A DNA stretch of 64,000 bases from the NCBI RefSeq assembly GCF_021043395.1, contig NZ_JAJNKE010000004.1, forward strand, positions 62,001-126,000. The letters run 5' to 3'. A model generated the notes under the pieces. It was given only the letters and a program-made list of their open reading frames with translations, made no database searches and had not been told where the DNA came from. A program made the position numbers and the translations under genes. Below are positions 29,344 to 37,339 of the stretch, piece after piece. How positions within the stretch are numbered: the first letter of the stretch is position 1; every line of letters begins with the position of its first letter. This stretch comes from Clostridium guangxiense (GTDB lineage: Bacteria > Bacillota > Clostridia > Clostridiales > Clostridiaceae).

Positions 29344-29694
29344 ATATAGGAGGATGTGAGAAAAGGTATTCTACAGGTTTTAATTCGCCCTGCTCATTAA
29401 AAAACTAACTTTTTCACTTATGTGAAAAGTGAAGGGTTTGACATAGCTTTGCTTGTCAAAGGTGAAGGTTTTTGCCACGGCAAAAGGTTAAGGAATATTT
29501 TTCTCCGTTTCTCTACGAAAAATAAATAATTTAAATACGTTAAAGATTTTCCGTAGGGAAACGGAGAAAAATCAACCTTAGCTTTTTATTGAAGATAAAA
29601 AAGTTCACCTTTTACGTGCACAGCACCGTAAAACCCTTCACTATAGTGCTCGACAAATTCCAGTTTATCAGGATAAATTTGGAGATTGCAATTT
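29344..29694. repeat. Noncoding gap holding a 238-bp nested palindromic element (29411-29648)
   Basis: No gene is seen between the convergent yraN and rnhB. A long inverted repeat fills the gap. Paired segments are 29429-29439 with 29631-29641 (11 bp perfect), 29461-29466 with 29604-29609, 29487-29493 with 29576-29582 (one G-U) and 29497-29517 with 29552-29572 (21 bp, one G-U). Each arm also carries its own side hairpins at matching positions: 29411-29428 and 29639-29648; 29437-29460 and 29610-29633; 29470-29485 and 29583-29601. It could be a mobile palindromic repeat or a structured RNA; no terminal direct repeat is evident. Confidence 0.75.
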
Positions 29695-30495
29695 TCAAGT
29701 TTCACATTGTCTATCTATAATATTCTTCAAAAAGCTCATTCTATGTATTGGACAAATTCCATACTTTTTGATTGCTTCAATATGTTCTATTGAACCATAT
29801 CCAACATTATGTTCAAAACCATACTGCGGATATTTTTCAGCGTATTTATGCATTAAATTGTCTCTATATACCTTAGCTATAATAGAAGCACATGCTATAC
29901 TTGCGCTTTTAGCATCGCCTTTGACAACAAAGTTATTTCGAATGTTTAATCCCTTAACCGCATAGCCATCTGATATTACTAAGGCTGGTTTTTTGTTTAA
30001 TTTTGAGCAAGCAATTTTAAAGATTTCATTATTACACCATGCTATTCCTTTTTCGTCAATTTCCTTATTGTCCAATCCTGCAATTTCATAGCTTAATGCT
30101 TTTTCCTTTATAATTTCAGCCAATTCTTCTCTTTTTTTAGAAGATAATTTTTTAGAATCATTTATTCCAAGTATTATATCATCCTCTAATGCATTAAGGT
30201 CAAGCACAACAGCAGCTCCTACAATTGGTCCTGCAAGAGGGCCTCTTCCAACTTCATCTACACCAGCTATAATAATATCTCCAAAATTTTTATCAAAGTC
30301 ATACATTCCCTGTACTCTTTTTATTTCTTTTTCTTTTTTATCTTTGTTTTTTAATATTTGTTTACCCAAATTACTTACATTTTTTCTGTGGTCTTTAATT
30401 AAAAAATCAGCTGTTTGAAGTTGCCCTACTTCATCTTTTAAAGACACATACTGCTTAATATCCTTAAAACTCATTTTTAGGAAATCCAAATACAT
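29695..30495 (-). CDS. rnhB: Ribonuclease HII (266 aa)
   Basis: Removes ribonucleotides from DNA and RNA primers. The catalytic core starts at AGVDEVGRGPLAGPIVGAAV (about 78-97) and includes INDSKKLS, YEIAGLDNKEID-type ALSYEIAG and GDAKSASIACASIIAKVYRD. About 70 residues precede the core, a known N-terminal extension in Firmicute RnhB. The ATG at 30495 overlaps the ylqF stop codon by one base (TGATG), so translation is coupled. Confidence 0.96.
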   Translation of the reverse strand: MYLDFLKMSFKDIKQYVSLKDEVGQLQTADFLIKDHRKNVSNLGKQILKNKDKKEKEIKRVQGMYDFDKNFGDIIIAGVDEVGRGPLAGPIVGAAVVLDLNALEDDIILGINDSKKLSSKKREELAEIIKEKALSYEIAGLDNKEIDEKGIAWCNNEIFKIACSKLNKKPALVISDGYAVKGLNIRNNFVVKGDAKSASIACASIIAKVYRDNLMHKYAEKYPQYGFEHNVGYGSIEHIEAIKKYGICPIHRMSFLKNIIDRQCET

Positions 30496-31343
30496 CACGG
30501 CCTCTCCAAAGATATATTTCCAAGCTTACCATCTCTAAATTCGTCAAGCAACATAATTGAAACCCTGTTATAGTCTATTTCTCCACCTTTCAAAAGAGCT
30601 CCTCTTTTTCTTGCTATGTTCTCCATATTTTCAAGCGGATTTTCATAAATTTCTTCAAGTTTATATCTTTGTTTAATTTTTTCACTATAATTTTTCTGAA
30701 GAAATTCAACTAGCTTTAAAGCTAACTCCTCTGTATCCAATATTTCATCTTTAATGGCGCCAGTAAAAGCTAAGTCAATGCCTACATTTTCATCTTTAAA
30801 TTTAGGCCATAATATTCCTGGCGTATCCATTAATTCAATTCCTATATCAGTTTTTATCCACTGCTTACTTTTAGTAACTCCTGGTTTATTACCTATTTTT
30901 GCAATATTATTTTTAGCCATTTTATTTATAAAAGAAGACTTGCCTACATTAGGTATACCTACAACCATTACTCTTATTACATGATTTTGTATTCCTTTGT
31001 TTTTAAGCCTTTCCAATTTATCTTTCAGAATTAAGTTTAAAGCTGATTTTATTTTGTTAAGTCCTTTACCATTAAGACAATTTACTGGTAAAACATTTAT
31101 TCTATCAGTAGATAAATATTTAACCCACTGCTTATTAATAGCATCTTCTGCTAAATCACATTTATTGAGAAGAATTAATCTTGGCTTATTAGCACAGATT
31201 TTATCTATCTCAGGATTAGCACTTGACTTTACAATTCTAGAATCTCTTATCTCAATTACTGCATCTACTAATTTTAAATTTTCTGTTATTTCTCTTCTTG
31301 TTTTAGCCATATGACCTGGAAACCAATTTATAGAACTAATCAT
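30495..31343 (-). CDS. ylqF: Ribosome biogenesis GTPase YlqF/RbgA (282 aa)
   Basis: Circularly permuted GTPase for late 50S assembly. The order of motifs is G4 NKCD (60-63), then G1 GIPNVGKSS (129-137), then G3 DTPG (173-176). The N-terminus INWFPGHMAKTRREI is typical. It lies between lepB and rnhB, with start and stop codons nearly touching on both sides. Confidence 0.96.
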   Translation of the reverse strand: MISSINWFPGHMAKTRREITENLKLVDAVIEIRDSRIVKSSANPEIDKICANKPRLILLNKCDLAEDAINKQWVKYLSTDRINVLPVNCLNGKGLNKIKSALNLILKDKLERLKNKGIQNHVIRVMVVGIPNVGKSSFINKMAKNNIAKIGNKPGVTKSKQWIKTDIGIELMDTPGILWPKFKDENVGIDLAFTGAIKDEILDTEELALKLVEFLQKNYSEKIKQRYKLEEIYENPLENMENIARKRGALLKGGEIDYNRVSIMLLDEFRDGKLGNISLERP

Positions 31344-31344
31344 A

Positions 31345-31890
31345 TTACCTAACCCTTTCTATCTTATTAAAAGGATAAATTCTGAGCAATTCTTTTCCTA
31401 TTATAAGCTTATCATTTACAAATCCAACTTCATCTTCAAATCTACTATCAAGGCTGTTATATCTATTATCACCAAGGACAAACACTGAATCCTTAGGCAC
31501 AGTTGCTTCTTTATAGTTATGAATTCTATAATCTTGAATGACCTCATCATTTCCATCTATAAAATAGGCATAAGGTTCATTTATCTTTTTACCATTAACG
31601 TAAACTCTATCATTTGATATTTTTATCTTATCTCCAGCAACCGCAATAACTCTTTTTATAAATTTCTTGCTAGTGTCACTTGGATATTTAAATACTATGA
31701 TGTCACCTCGCTCAGGCTTTTTAAAACGATATGATACTTTTTCTATTATTAGTCTATCATTATTATGAAGAGTGCTGTACATGGAAGTTCCATCAACACT
31801 TACTGTTTCAAACACAAACATTATAATAAGTGCTGCTACTATTAATGCAACCACTAATGTCTTTCCAAGTTGAAGTAACTGCTTAACCAT
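31345..31890 (-). CDS. lepB: Type I signal peptidase (181 aa)
   Basis: Cleaves signal peptides at the outer face of the membrane. One N-terminal membrane helix (about 11-28) is followed by the serine nucleophile Ser36 in DGTSMYSTL and the general base Lys79 in FIKRVIA. Box D/E motifs are VFVLGDNRYNSLDSR. This is a short single-span enzyme of the Bacillus Sip type. It follows rplS after a terminator. Confidence 0.95.
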   Translation of the reverse strand: MVKQLLQLGKTLVVALIVAALIIMFVFETVSVDGTSMYSTLHNNDRLIIEKVSYRFKKPERGDIIVFKYPSDTSKKFIKRVIAVAGDKIKISNDRVYVNGKKINEPYAYFIDGNDEVIQDYRIHNYKEATVPKDSVFVLGDNRYNSLDSRFEDEVGFVNDKLIIGKELLRIYPFNKIERVR

Positions 31891-31913
31891 TTTTTTCCAC
31901 CACCATGATAATA

Positions 31914-31941
31914 AAAAAGGGACTTGCGGCCCCTATTTTTG
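31914..31941 (-). terminator. Rho-independent terminator after rplS
   Basis: AGGGGC pairs with GTCCCT (one G-U on the minus strand) and flanking A/T bases extend the stem, followed by TTTTTT. It overlaps the rplS stop codon. Confidence 0.75.
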
Positions 31942-32283
31942 TATTATTTCTTTTACTTTTGCAGCTTTACCTACTCTATCTCTTAAATAGTATAGTTTAG
32001 CTCTTCTTACTTTACCTTTTCTTACTACTTTGATTGTATCAATTATAGGAGCATTTAAAGGAAATGTTCTTTCAACACCAACTCCGTAAGCTACTCTTCT
32101 TACAGTGAAAGTCTCTCTTAATCCACCATTTTGTCTTTTTATAACAGTGCCTTCGAAAGCTTGAATTCTTTCTTTTTCACCTTCTTTGATTTTAACATCA
32201 ACTCTAACAGTGTCTCCTACGTTAAAATCTGGTAGATCTTTTCTTATTTGTTCTGCTTCAATATTTTTTATTACTTCTAACAT
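31933..32283 (-). CDS. rplS: 50S ribosomal protein L19 (116 aa)
   Basis: Lies at the 30S-50S interface. Family blocks are [36 protein letters not shown] and [12 protein letters not shown]. The second in-frame ATG (32283) is eight bases from GGAGG, the first only two, so the second is used. A sigma-A promoter and a structured leader precede it. Confidence 0.98.
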   Translation of the reverse strand: MLEVIKNIEAEQIRKDLPDFNVGDTVRVDVKIKEGEKERIQAFEGTVIKRQNGGLRETFTVRRVAYGVGVERTFPLNAPIIDTIKVVRKGKVRRAKLYYLRDRVGKAAKVKEIIQK

Positions 32284-32290
32284 GTGCATT

Positions 32291-32345
32291 CCCTCCCACG
32301 GATAAATTTGACGTTCGTGGATTTCTCTTTAAATCCAGAGGACCG
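32291..32345 (-). promoter_or_regulatory. Structured leader of rplS (L19-leader-like)
   Basis: On the minus strand TGGATTT pairs with AAATCCA (32337-32331 with 32324-32318). Alternatively CCACG (32320-32316) pairs with CGTGG (32300-32296), the second arm of which touches the GGGAGGG ribosome-binding site. The two helices share bases and exclude each other. L19 leaders are a known class of Firmicute autoregulatory elements; membership here is inferred. Confidence 0.55.
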
Positions 32346-32365
32346 CCCGTACTAGCACAAAGTGT

Positions 32366-32394
32366 ATTTTATCATAAAAACCAGTATATTGCAA
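32366..32394 (-). promoter_or_regulatory. Probable sigma-A promoter for rplS
   Basis: TTGCAA and TAAAAT on the minus strand with a 17-base spacer, about 85 bases before the rplS start, in the gap after trmD. Confidence 0.7.
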
Positions 32395-32424
32395 CACTAA
32401 AAATTCACCTAATAACTTTTTAAG

Positions 32425-33150
32425 TTACTTATTTTCTTTAAGTATTTTTTTATCTCCTTCACTTAAAACAACTTTTTTAAGCAAATCTTTTCTCTTTTTC
32501 ATAGTAATTAAAAGAGATTCTTTCCTTCTCCACTTTTTAATATTTTCATGATGACCAGAAAGTAAGATCTCTGGGACCTTTTCTCCTTCAAAAACCTCTG
32601 GCCTTGTGTATTGAGGATATTCAAGAAGTCCGCTATAAAAAGACTCATCAATATAACTTTCACTTGTTTTTAAAACACCTGGAAGCATTCTACAGATGCT
32701 ATCCACTATAGGAATGCATGCCATTTCCCCACCTGTTAAAACAAAATCACCAAGTGAAACTTCTTCATCAATATATTTATATACTCTTTCGTCTATTCCT
32801 TCATAGTGACCACATAATATAATAATTTCATTTTCTTTACTTATATCTTTAGCCATATTTTGGTCAAACTTTTTACCTTTAGGTCCCATAAAAATAACTT
32901 TGCCGCTATTACTATCTTTTACTCTTTTTATACAATCAACTATTGGTTGAGGAGTCATAACCATGCCTGCCCCCCCTCCATATGGATAATCATCAGTTTT
33001 TTTATGCTTATTTAAACTATAATCTCTTATGTTATGTGTATTTATTTCAACTATATTATTTTCCCGTGCTCTTCCTATTATACTGTAGTTAAACACATCA
33101 AACATTTCAGGAAATAGTGTTAATATATCTATCTTTAGCTTTCTTTCCAT
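32425..33150 (-). CDS. trmD: tRNA (guanine-37-N1)-methyltransferase (241 aa)
   Basis: SAM-dependent enzyme with a trefoil knot that methylates G37 next to the anticodon and prevents frameshifting. Motifs are [26 protein letters not shown], the knot region [13 protein letters not shown] and [14 protein letters not shown]. It overlaps the end of rimM by 16 bases. The usual order rpsP-khpA-rimM-trmD-rplS is intact. Confidence 0.97.
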   Translation of the reverse strand: MERKLKIDILTLFPEMFDVFNYSIIGRARENNIVEINTHNIRDYSLNKHKKTDDYPYGGGAGMVMTPQPIVDCIKRVKDSNSGKVIFMGPKGKKFDQNMAKDISKENEIIILCGHYEGIDERVYKYIDEEVSLGDFVLTGGEMACIPIVDSICRMLPGVLKTSESYIDESFYSGLLEYPQYTRPEVFEGEKVPEILLSGHHENIKKWRRKESLLITMKKRKDLLKKVVLSEGDKKILKENK

Positions 33151-33635
33151 GTATCAACAGCCCTTATAACTATTTTACTATTATTTATATCTATGCTAAC
33201 TATAATATTTTTAAGAACGGGAATTAAGAGATCCTCCATGTCTTTCCTTTTTACCCAATACACATCATTATTTTTAGTACTGATCACATCATATACTTTG
33301 CCTAAATATTCTTCATTTTCATCAAATACACTGCAGCCTTTAATATCTGCAATAAAGTACTGACCTTCTTTTAACTCTGCAGCTTGTTCTCTAGGCACCC
33401 TAATATATTTATTTTTTAGTTTAAAAGCTTCTTCCATGCTTTCTATACCATCTAACTTTAATATTACTTTATCAGGTTGGATTTTGCACCATTTTATTTT
33501 TTTTACTTCATCATCTATATATACTTCCCTTAGCTTTCTAAAGCGCTTAATATCATCCGTTAGTGGATAAACTTTAACTTCTCCCTTTACACCATGAGTG
33601 TTTATAATTTGACCTACATTAAAAAATTCTGTCAA
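33135..33635 (-). CDS. rimM: 16S rRNA processing protein RimM (166 aa)
   Basis: Helps maturation of the 30S head domain with S19. The N-terminal beta-barrel starts [18 protein letters not shown]; the C-terminal PRC-barrel has [25 protein letters not shown] precedes the start codon. It is separated from khpA by about 235 bases that hold two hairpins and a promoter, and it overlaps trmD. Confidence 0.95.
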   Translation of the reverse strand: MTEFFNVGQIINTHGVKGEVKVYPLTDDIKRFRKLREVYIDDEVKKIKWCKIQPDKVILKLDGIESMEEAFKLKNKYIRVPREQAAELKEGQYFIADIKGCSVFDENEEYLGKVYDVISTKNNDVYWVKRKDMEDLLIPVLKNIIVSIDINNSKIVIRAVDTWKES

Positions 33636-33674
33636 TTTTAATTACCTCCACAAAACACATTTAAACATAAAGTA

Positions 33675-33703
33675 ATTATATTACACATCTAAACAATTAT
33701 CCA
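33675..33703 (-). promoter_or_regulatory. Probable promoter for rimM-trmD
   Basis: TGGATA and TATAAT on the minus strand with a 17-base spacer, about 40 bases before rimM. Confidence 0.55.
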
Positions 33704-33784
33704 CTAATTCAATAAAATGTATGTATACATGACATATAATTATTCTTTACACAAACTACCATTTTTATACACCTCATACATAAT

Positions 33785-33815
33785 AAATTTAGGAGGGCGT
33801 CACCCTCCTAAATTT
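33785..33815. repeat. Perfect 13-bp stem-loop between khpA and rimM
   Basis: AAATTTAGGAGGG and CCCTCCTAAATTT flank a 5-base loop. There is no long T run after it on either strand, so a simple terminator is not certain. The arm contains a Shine-Dalgarno-like AGGAGGG held in the stem. Confidence 0.6.
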
Positions 33816-33841
33816 TGATACATCTATAACAAAATTATTTT

Positions 33842-33875
33842 AAAAATATAAGAGTTAGCAAGCTAACCCTTATAT
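33842..33875 (-). terminator. Terminator after khpA
   Basis: A 14-bp stem with a 2-base loop, followed on the minus strand by TTTTT; the single imperfect pair is G-U on the minus-strand RNA and A-C on the other, supporting transcription on the minus strand. It overlaps the khpA stop codon. Confidence 0.8.
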
Positions 33876-34097
33876 TATCTCAACAACAACATGTTTATTA
33901 TCTTTTACAGCTGCTGCTTTCACAACAGTTCTTATAGCTTTCGCTATTCTACCCTGTTTTCCTATTACTTTACCCATATCCTCTGGTGCAACTTTTAGTT
34001 CAAGTATTATTGATTGTTCTCCAGTAACCTCAGTGACCTGAACTTTATCCGGACAATCAACCAATGACTTAGCTATAGTCTCTAGTAATTGCTTCAT
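33870..34097 (-). CDS. khpA: KH-domain RNA-binding protein KhpA/YlqC (75 aa)
   Basis: Small single-KH protein encoded after rpsP. The KH core [20 protein letters not shown] is clear. In streptococci KhpA acts with KhpB in cell size control and RNA binding (established there, not here). The ATG at 34097 follows GGAGGTG. It ends in a terminator hairpin. Confidence 0.93.
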   Translation of the reverse strand: MKQLLETIAKSLVDCPDKVQVTEVTGEQSIILELKVAPEDMGKVIGKQGRIAKAIRTVVKAAAVKDNKHVVVEII

Positions 34098-34115
34098 GTA
34101 ACACACCTCCAATTA

Positions 34116-34364
34116 CTATTTTGCTGCTATACCACCTTTGTTTAAAAGTTTTTTTACTGTGTCTGATGGTTGAGCACCATTTTTTATCCATGTTTTTACT
34201 TTTTCTTCATCAAATTTAACAGTAACAGGATCTGTAGTTGGATTGTAATATCCTAATTCTTCTATGAATCTTCCATCTCTTGGACTTCTAGAATCAGCTA
34301 CAACTATTCTGTAAAAAGGAGCTTTTTTAGCACCCATTCTTTTTAATCTTATTTTAACTGCCAT
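34116..34364 (-). CDS. rpsP: 30S ribosomal protein S16 (82 aa)
   Basis: Binds the 5' domain of 16S rRNA. The full family sequence is visible: [38 protein letters not shown] and [16 protein letters not shown] precedes the ATG. It follows ffh by about 95 bases and is followed by khpA. Confidence 0.98.
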   Translation of the reverse strand: MAVKIRLKRMGAKKAPFYRIVVADSRSPRDGRFIEELGYYNPTTDPVTVKFDEEKVKTWIKNGAQPSDTVKKLLNKGGIAAK

Positions 34365-34459
34365 GTAATATTCACCTCCTTCACATATTGCGAAACCATT
34401 TTAGTCAAAGTAAGCACAAAGCTGCACATGACATGTTTTCACTAACTTAAGTATTTATA

Positions 34460-35812
34460 CTAAAAAGGAAAGTTTCCAAACAAACCTTTTTTAGACATTT
34501 TTTTGCCATTTTTAAATTGTTTTGTAAATTTTTTAATCATTTCAAATTGTTTTAAAAGCTTATTAACTTCTTGTATTGTAGCTCCAGAACCTTTAGCAAT
34601 TCTCCTTTTTCTTGATGAATTTGAACTTACAAGAGCTGGATTCTTTCTTTCCTTAATGGTCATAGAGTGAATAATTGCTTCATATCTTTTCATAGACTTC
34701 TCGCTTTCAGAAAAGTCTATATTTTTCATAGCACCCGTATTAACTCCAGGAAGCATTTCCATTATTTTGCTAAGCGGTCCCATCTTTTTCATTTGATCTA
34801 CATAACTAAGAAAATCATCAAAATTAAAATCTTGACTCATCATCTTATTTCCAAGTTCCTTGGCAGTATCTTCGTCGATAGCAGATTGAGCTTTTTCGAT
34901 TAGAGTCAATACGTCTCCCATGCCAAGTATCCTTGATGCCATTCTTTCTGGATGAAATACTTCTAAATCATTCATTTTTTCGCCAATTCCAGCAAACTTA
35001 ATAGGTTTACCAGTCATAGCTCTAATTGAAAGTGCTGCACCGCCTCTTGTATCTCCATCAAGCTTAGTTAGTATAACACCTGAAATATCAAGTTTATCAT
35101 TAAAGCTATCTGCTACATTTACAGCATCTTGACCTGTCATAGCATCTACAACAAGCAAAATTTCATCAGGCACAACCTCACTTTTTATGTTTGAAAGTTC
35201 ATTCATAAGTTCTTCATCTATGTGAAGTCTTCCTGCCGTATCAATTATAACTGTATTCAGGTCATTTTCCTTAGCATACTTCAAAGCCGCCTTAGATATA
35301 TCAACAGGATTAACTTTATCACCCATTGAAAAAACTGGAATATCGATGGATTTTCCAACAACCTCAAGCTGTTTTATAGCTGCCGGTCTATATATATCAC
35401 CAGCAACTAAGAGTGGTTTTTTATTTTTATTTTTCTTTAAGTTAAGTGCAAGTTTACCACACATTGTAGTTTTTCCAGCACCTTGAAGACCTACGGCTAA
35501 AAAAACCGTGATTCCATTATCCTTAAAATTAAGTTTGCTTTCGCTTCCACCCATTAAAGCTGTAAGCTCCTCATTAACAATCTTTATTACCTGTTGAGCA
35601 GGAGTAAGGCTTTCCATAACTTCCTTACCAAGACACTTATCTCCCACTTTCTTTATAAAATCTTTAACAACTTTATAGTTTACATCCGCTTCAAGAAGTG
35701 CAAGCTTAACTTCTCTCATAGCATCTTTGATATCTTTTTCAGAAAGTTTCCCCTTTCCCCTAAGCTTTTTCATTGCATTTTGCAACTTAGAGGCTAATCC
35801 TTCAAAAGCCAT
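34460..35812 (-). CDS. ffh: Signal recognition particle protein Ffh (450 aa)
   Basis: SRP54 homologue that binds signal sequences and the SRP RNA. The N domain is followed by the GTPase with G1 GLQGAGKT (108-115), DTAGRLHID and TKLDGDTRGG, then a methionine-rich M domain ending in KKMSKKGLFGNFPF. I use ATG 35812 after AAGGAGG; an ATG 18 bases upstream is rejected. The partners ylxM and ftsY lie just upstream in the same operon. Confidence 0.97.
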   Translation of the reverse strand: MAFEGLASKLQNAMKKLRGKGKLSEKDIKDAMREVKLALLEADVNYKVVKDFIKKVGDKCLGKEVMESLTPAQQVIKIVNEELTALMGGSESKLNFKDNGITVFLAVGLQGAGKTTMCGKLALNLKKNKNKKPLLVAGDIYRPAAIKQLEVVGKSIDIPVFSMGDKVNPVDISKAALKYAKENDLNTVIIDTAGRLHIDEELMNELSNIKSEVVPDEILLVVDAMTGQDAVNVADSFNDKLDISGVILTKLDGDTRGGAALSIRAMTGKPIKFAGIGEKMNDLEVFHPERMASRILGMGDVLTLIEKAQSAIDEDTAKELGNKMMSQDFNFDDFLSYVDQMKKMGPLSKIMEMLPGVNTGAMKNIDFSESEKSMKRYEAIIHSMTIKERKNPALVSSNSSRKRRIAKGSGATIQEVNKLLKQFEMIKKFTKQFKNGKKMSKKGLFGNFPF

Positions 35813-35843
35813 GTTAAACCTCCTTTTCAATTACAGCATAAAA

Positions 35844-36188
35844 CTATATTTGTTCTAATTTATTTTCAATATCGTTAATTATATTTAGAATTTTATCATC
35901 TTCAATTTTACATTTTACTTTAACTAAATCCTCTTTTATGCTCTTTTTTAAGTTTTCACTTTTATCATATTTGCTGAGCAATTGAAGATTTTTTTCATAA
36001 CCAATTAAAGTTTTATGACATCTTCTTATAATATCATAAATTGCCTGCCTTGTAGTAGTGGTTAATTCTGATATTTCAGACAGAGATAAATCATCATCAT
36101 AATATAACTTCATAATATCTCTTTGCTTATCTGTAAGCAAACTTCCATATACACCGAGCAACATAGATAAATAAACTCTTTCTTCCAC
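35844..36188 (-). CDS. YlxM/p13-like helix-turn-helix protein (114 aa)
   Basis: Small protein of the UPF0122/YlxM family that always accompanies ffh in Firmicutes and Mollicutes and is linked to SRP function. It resembles sigma-70 region 4: LLTDKQRDIMKLYYDDDLSL and SEISELTTTTRQAIYDIIRR. I choose a GTG at 36188 that gives MEERVYLSML; TTG and GTG codons 12 and 9 bases upstream are alternatives. The ribosome-binding site is weak in every case. Confidence 0.88.
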   Translation of the reverse strand: MEERVYLSMLLGVYGSLLTDKQRDIMKLYYDDDLSLSEISELTTTTRQAIYDIIRRCHKTLIGYEKNLQLLSKYDKSENLKKSIKEDLVKVKCKIEDDKILNIINDIENKLEQI

Positions 36189-36227
36189 ACAAATCACCAA
36201 CTCATAAAATTATAATACCAGAAAAGC

Positions 36228-36263
36228 ATATGTGTGTCAAGTATTTTTACTTAACACACATAT
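36228..36263. terminator. Long hairpin between ftsY and ylxM
   Basis: A 16-bp stem (36228-36243 with 36248-36263, one G-U or A-C position) with a 4-base loop. It lies about 45 bases after the ftsY stop codon. It can act as a terminator for ftsY. Confidence 0.65.
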
Positions 36264-36307
36264 ATAATTTTATCATTTACAATTTTAAAAAATTGATTGT
36301 ATAATAA

Positions 36308-37219
36308 TTAAAATAGAGCTTCTACAAAAGCTTCAGGATCAAATTCTTGAAGATCATCTATACCTTCTCCAACTCCAATAAGCTCAACTGGAATTCCAAG
36401 AGAATGCTTAATCGAAATAACAACTCCACCTTTAGCTGTTCCATCAAGCTTTGTCAATATTATGCCATCTATTTTACATACCTCCATAAATTCCTTAGCT
36501 TGTATAACTGCATTTTGTCCTGTAGTTGCATCTAAAACGAGGAGTGTCTTTCTAACGCTTTCACTGAACTCTCTATCAATCACCCTATTTATTTTTCCAA
36601 GTTCATTCATAAGATTTTTTTTATTGTGAAGCCTTCCTGCAGTATCACATATTAAAATATCAGCTTTTCTTGCCTTTGTTGCTTGAATTCCATCAAAAAT
36701 TACAGCTGACGGATCTGAGCCTTCTTGATGTTTTATTATATCTACCCCTGCTCTTTTACTCCATATCTCAAGCTGATCTATAGCCGCAGCTCTAAAGGTA
36801 TCTGCGGCGGCCATAACAACTTTATAATTTTTGTTTTTTAACTTAGCCGATATTTTTCCTATAGATGTTGTCTTTCCCACACCATTAACCCCTATAACTA
36901 AAATAGTTTCTGGAACCTTTTCAGGAATTAAGGTTCCTTTATCATTTCCAAGAATCTCAACTATAACTTTCTTTAAGTATGTGTTTACAAGCTGTGGGTC
37001 TTTTACTTTTTCTTCCTTTATAACCTTTCTTAATCTTTCTATTATGTACATTGAAGTTTCTATACCTATATCTGAAGTAACCAAAATTTCTTCAATTTCA
37101 TCATACAAATCATCATCAATCGTTACAGTTGATTTTAAAACCTCACCTATTTTATCTGTAAAGTTATTTTTTGTTTTTGCAAGTCCATTTTTTAGTTTAT
37201 TAAAAAATCCATCAAACAT
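36308..37219 (-). CDS. ftsY: SRP receptor FtsY (303 aa)
   Basis: GTPase that docks the SRP-ribosome complex at the membrane. The NG domain has G1 GVNGVGKTT (110-118), AADTFRAAAIDQL, CDTAGRLHNK and TKLDGTAKGG. There is no acidic A domain; the N-terminus is a short amphipathic helix (MFDGFFNKLKNGLAK), as in other Firmicutes. It lies about 120 bases after smc, the conserved rnc-smc-ftsY order. Confidence 0.97.
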   Translation of the reverse strand: MFDGFFNKLKNGLAKTKNNFTDKIGEVLKSTVTIDDDLYDEIEEILVTSDIGIETSMYIIERLRKVIKEEKVKDPQLVNTYLKKVIVEILGNDKGTLIPEKVPETILVIGVNGVGKTTSIGKISAKLKNKNYKVVMAAADTFRAAAIDQLEIWSKRAGVDIIKHQEGSDPSAVIFDGIQATKARKADILICDTAGRLHNKKNLMNELGKINRVIDREFSESVRKTLLVLDATTGQNAVIQAKEFMEVCKIDGIILTKLDGTAKGGVVISIKHSLGIPVELIGVGEGIDDLQEFDPEAFVEALF

Positions 37220-37339
37220 TAAAATTCTCCTTTACTATAGATAAAGCAGTTCAACTAACAAAATCAATTTTCATAAAAATGCTCAAAAGATACCATTTTG
37301 GTACAAATTAATTTTGAAGTTTCAAGTGATTTATCTTTA

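Noticed and set aside
29346-29365. Ribosome-binding-site-like AGGAGG with ATG after yraN
   Set aside because: The ATG is followed at once by TGA, so nothing is encoded.
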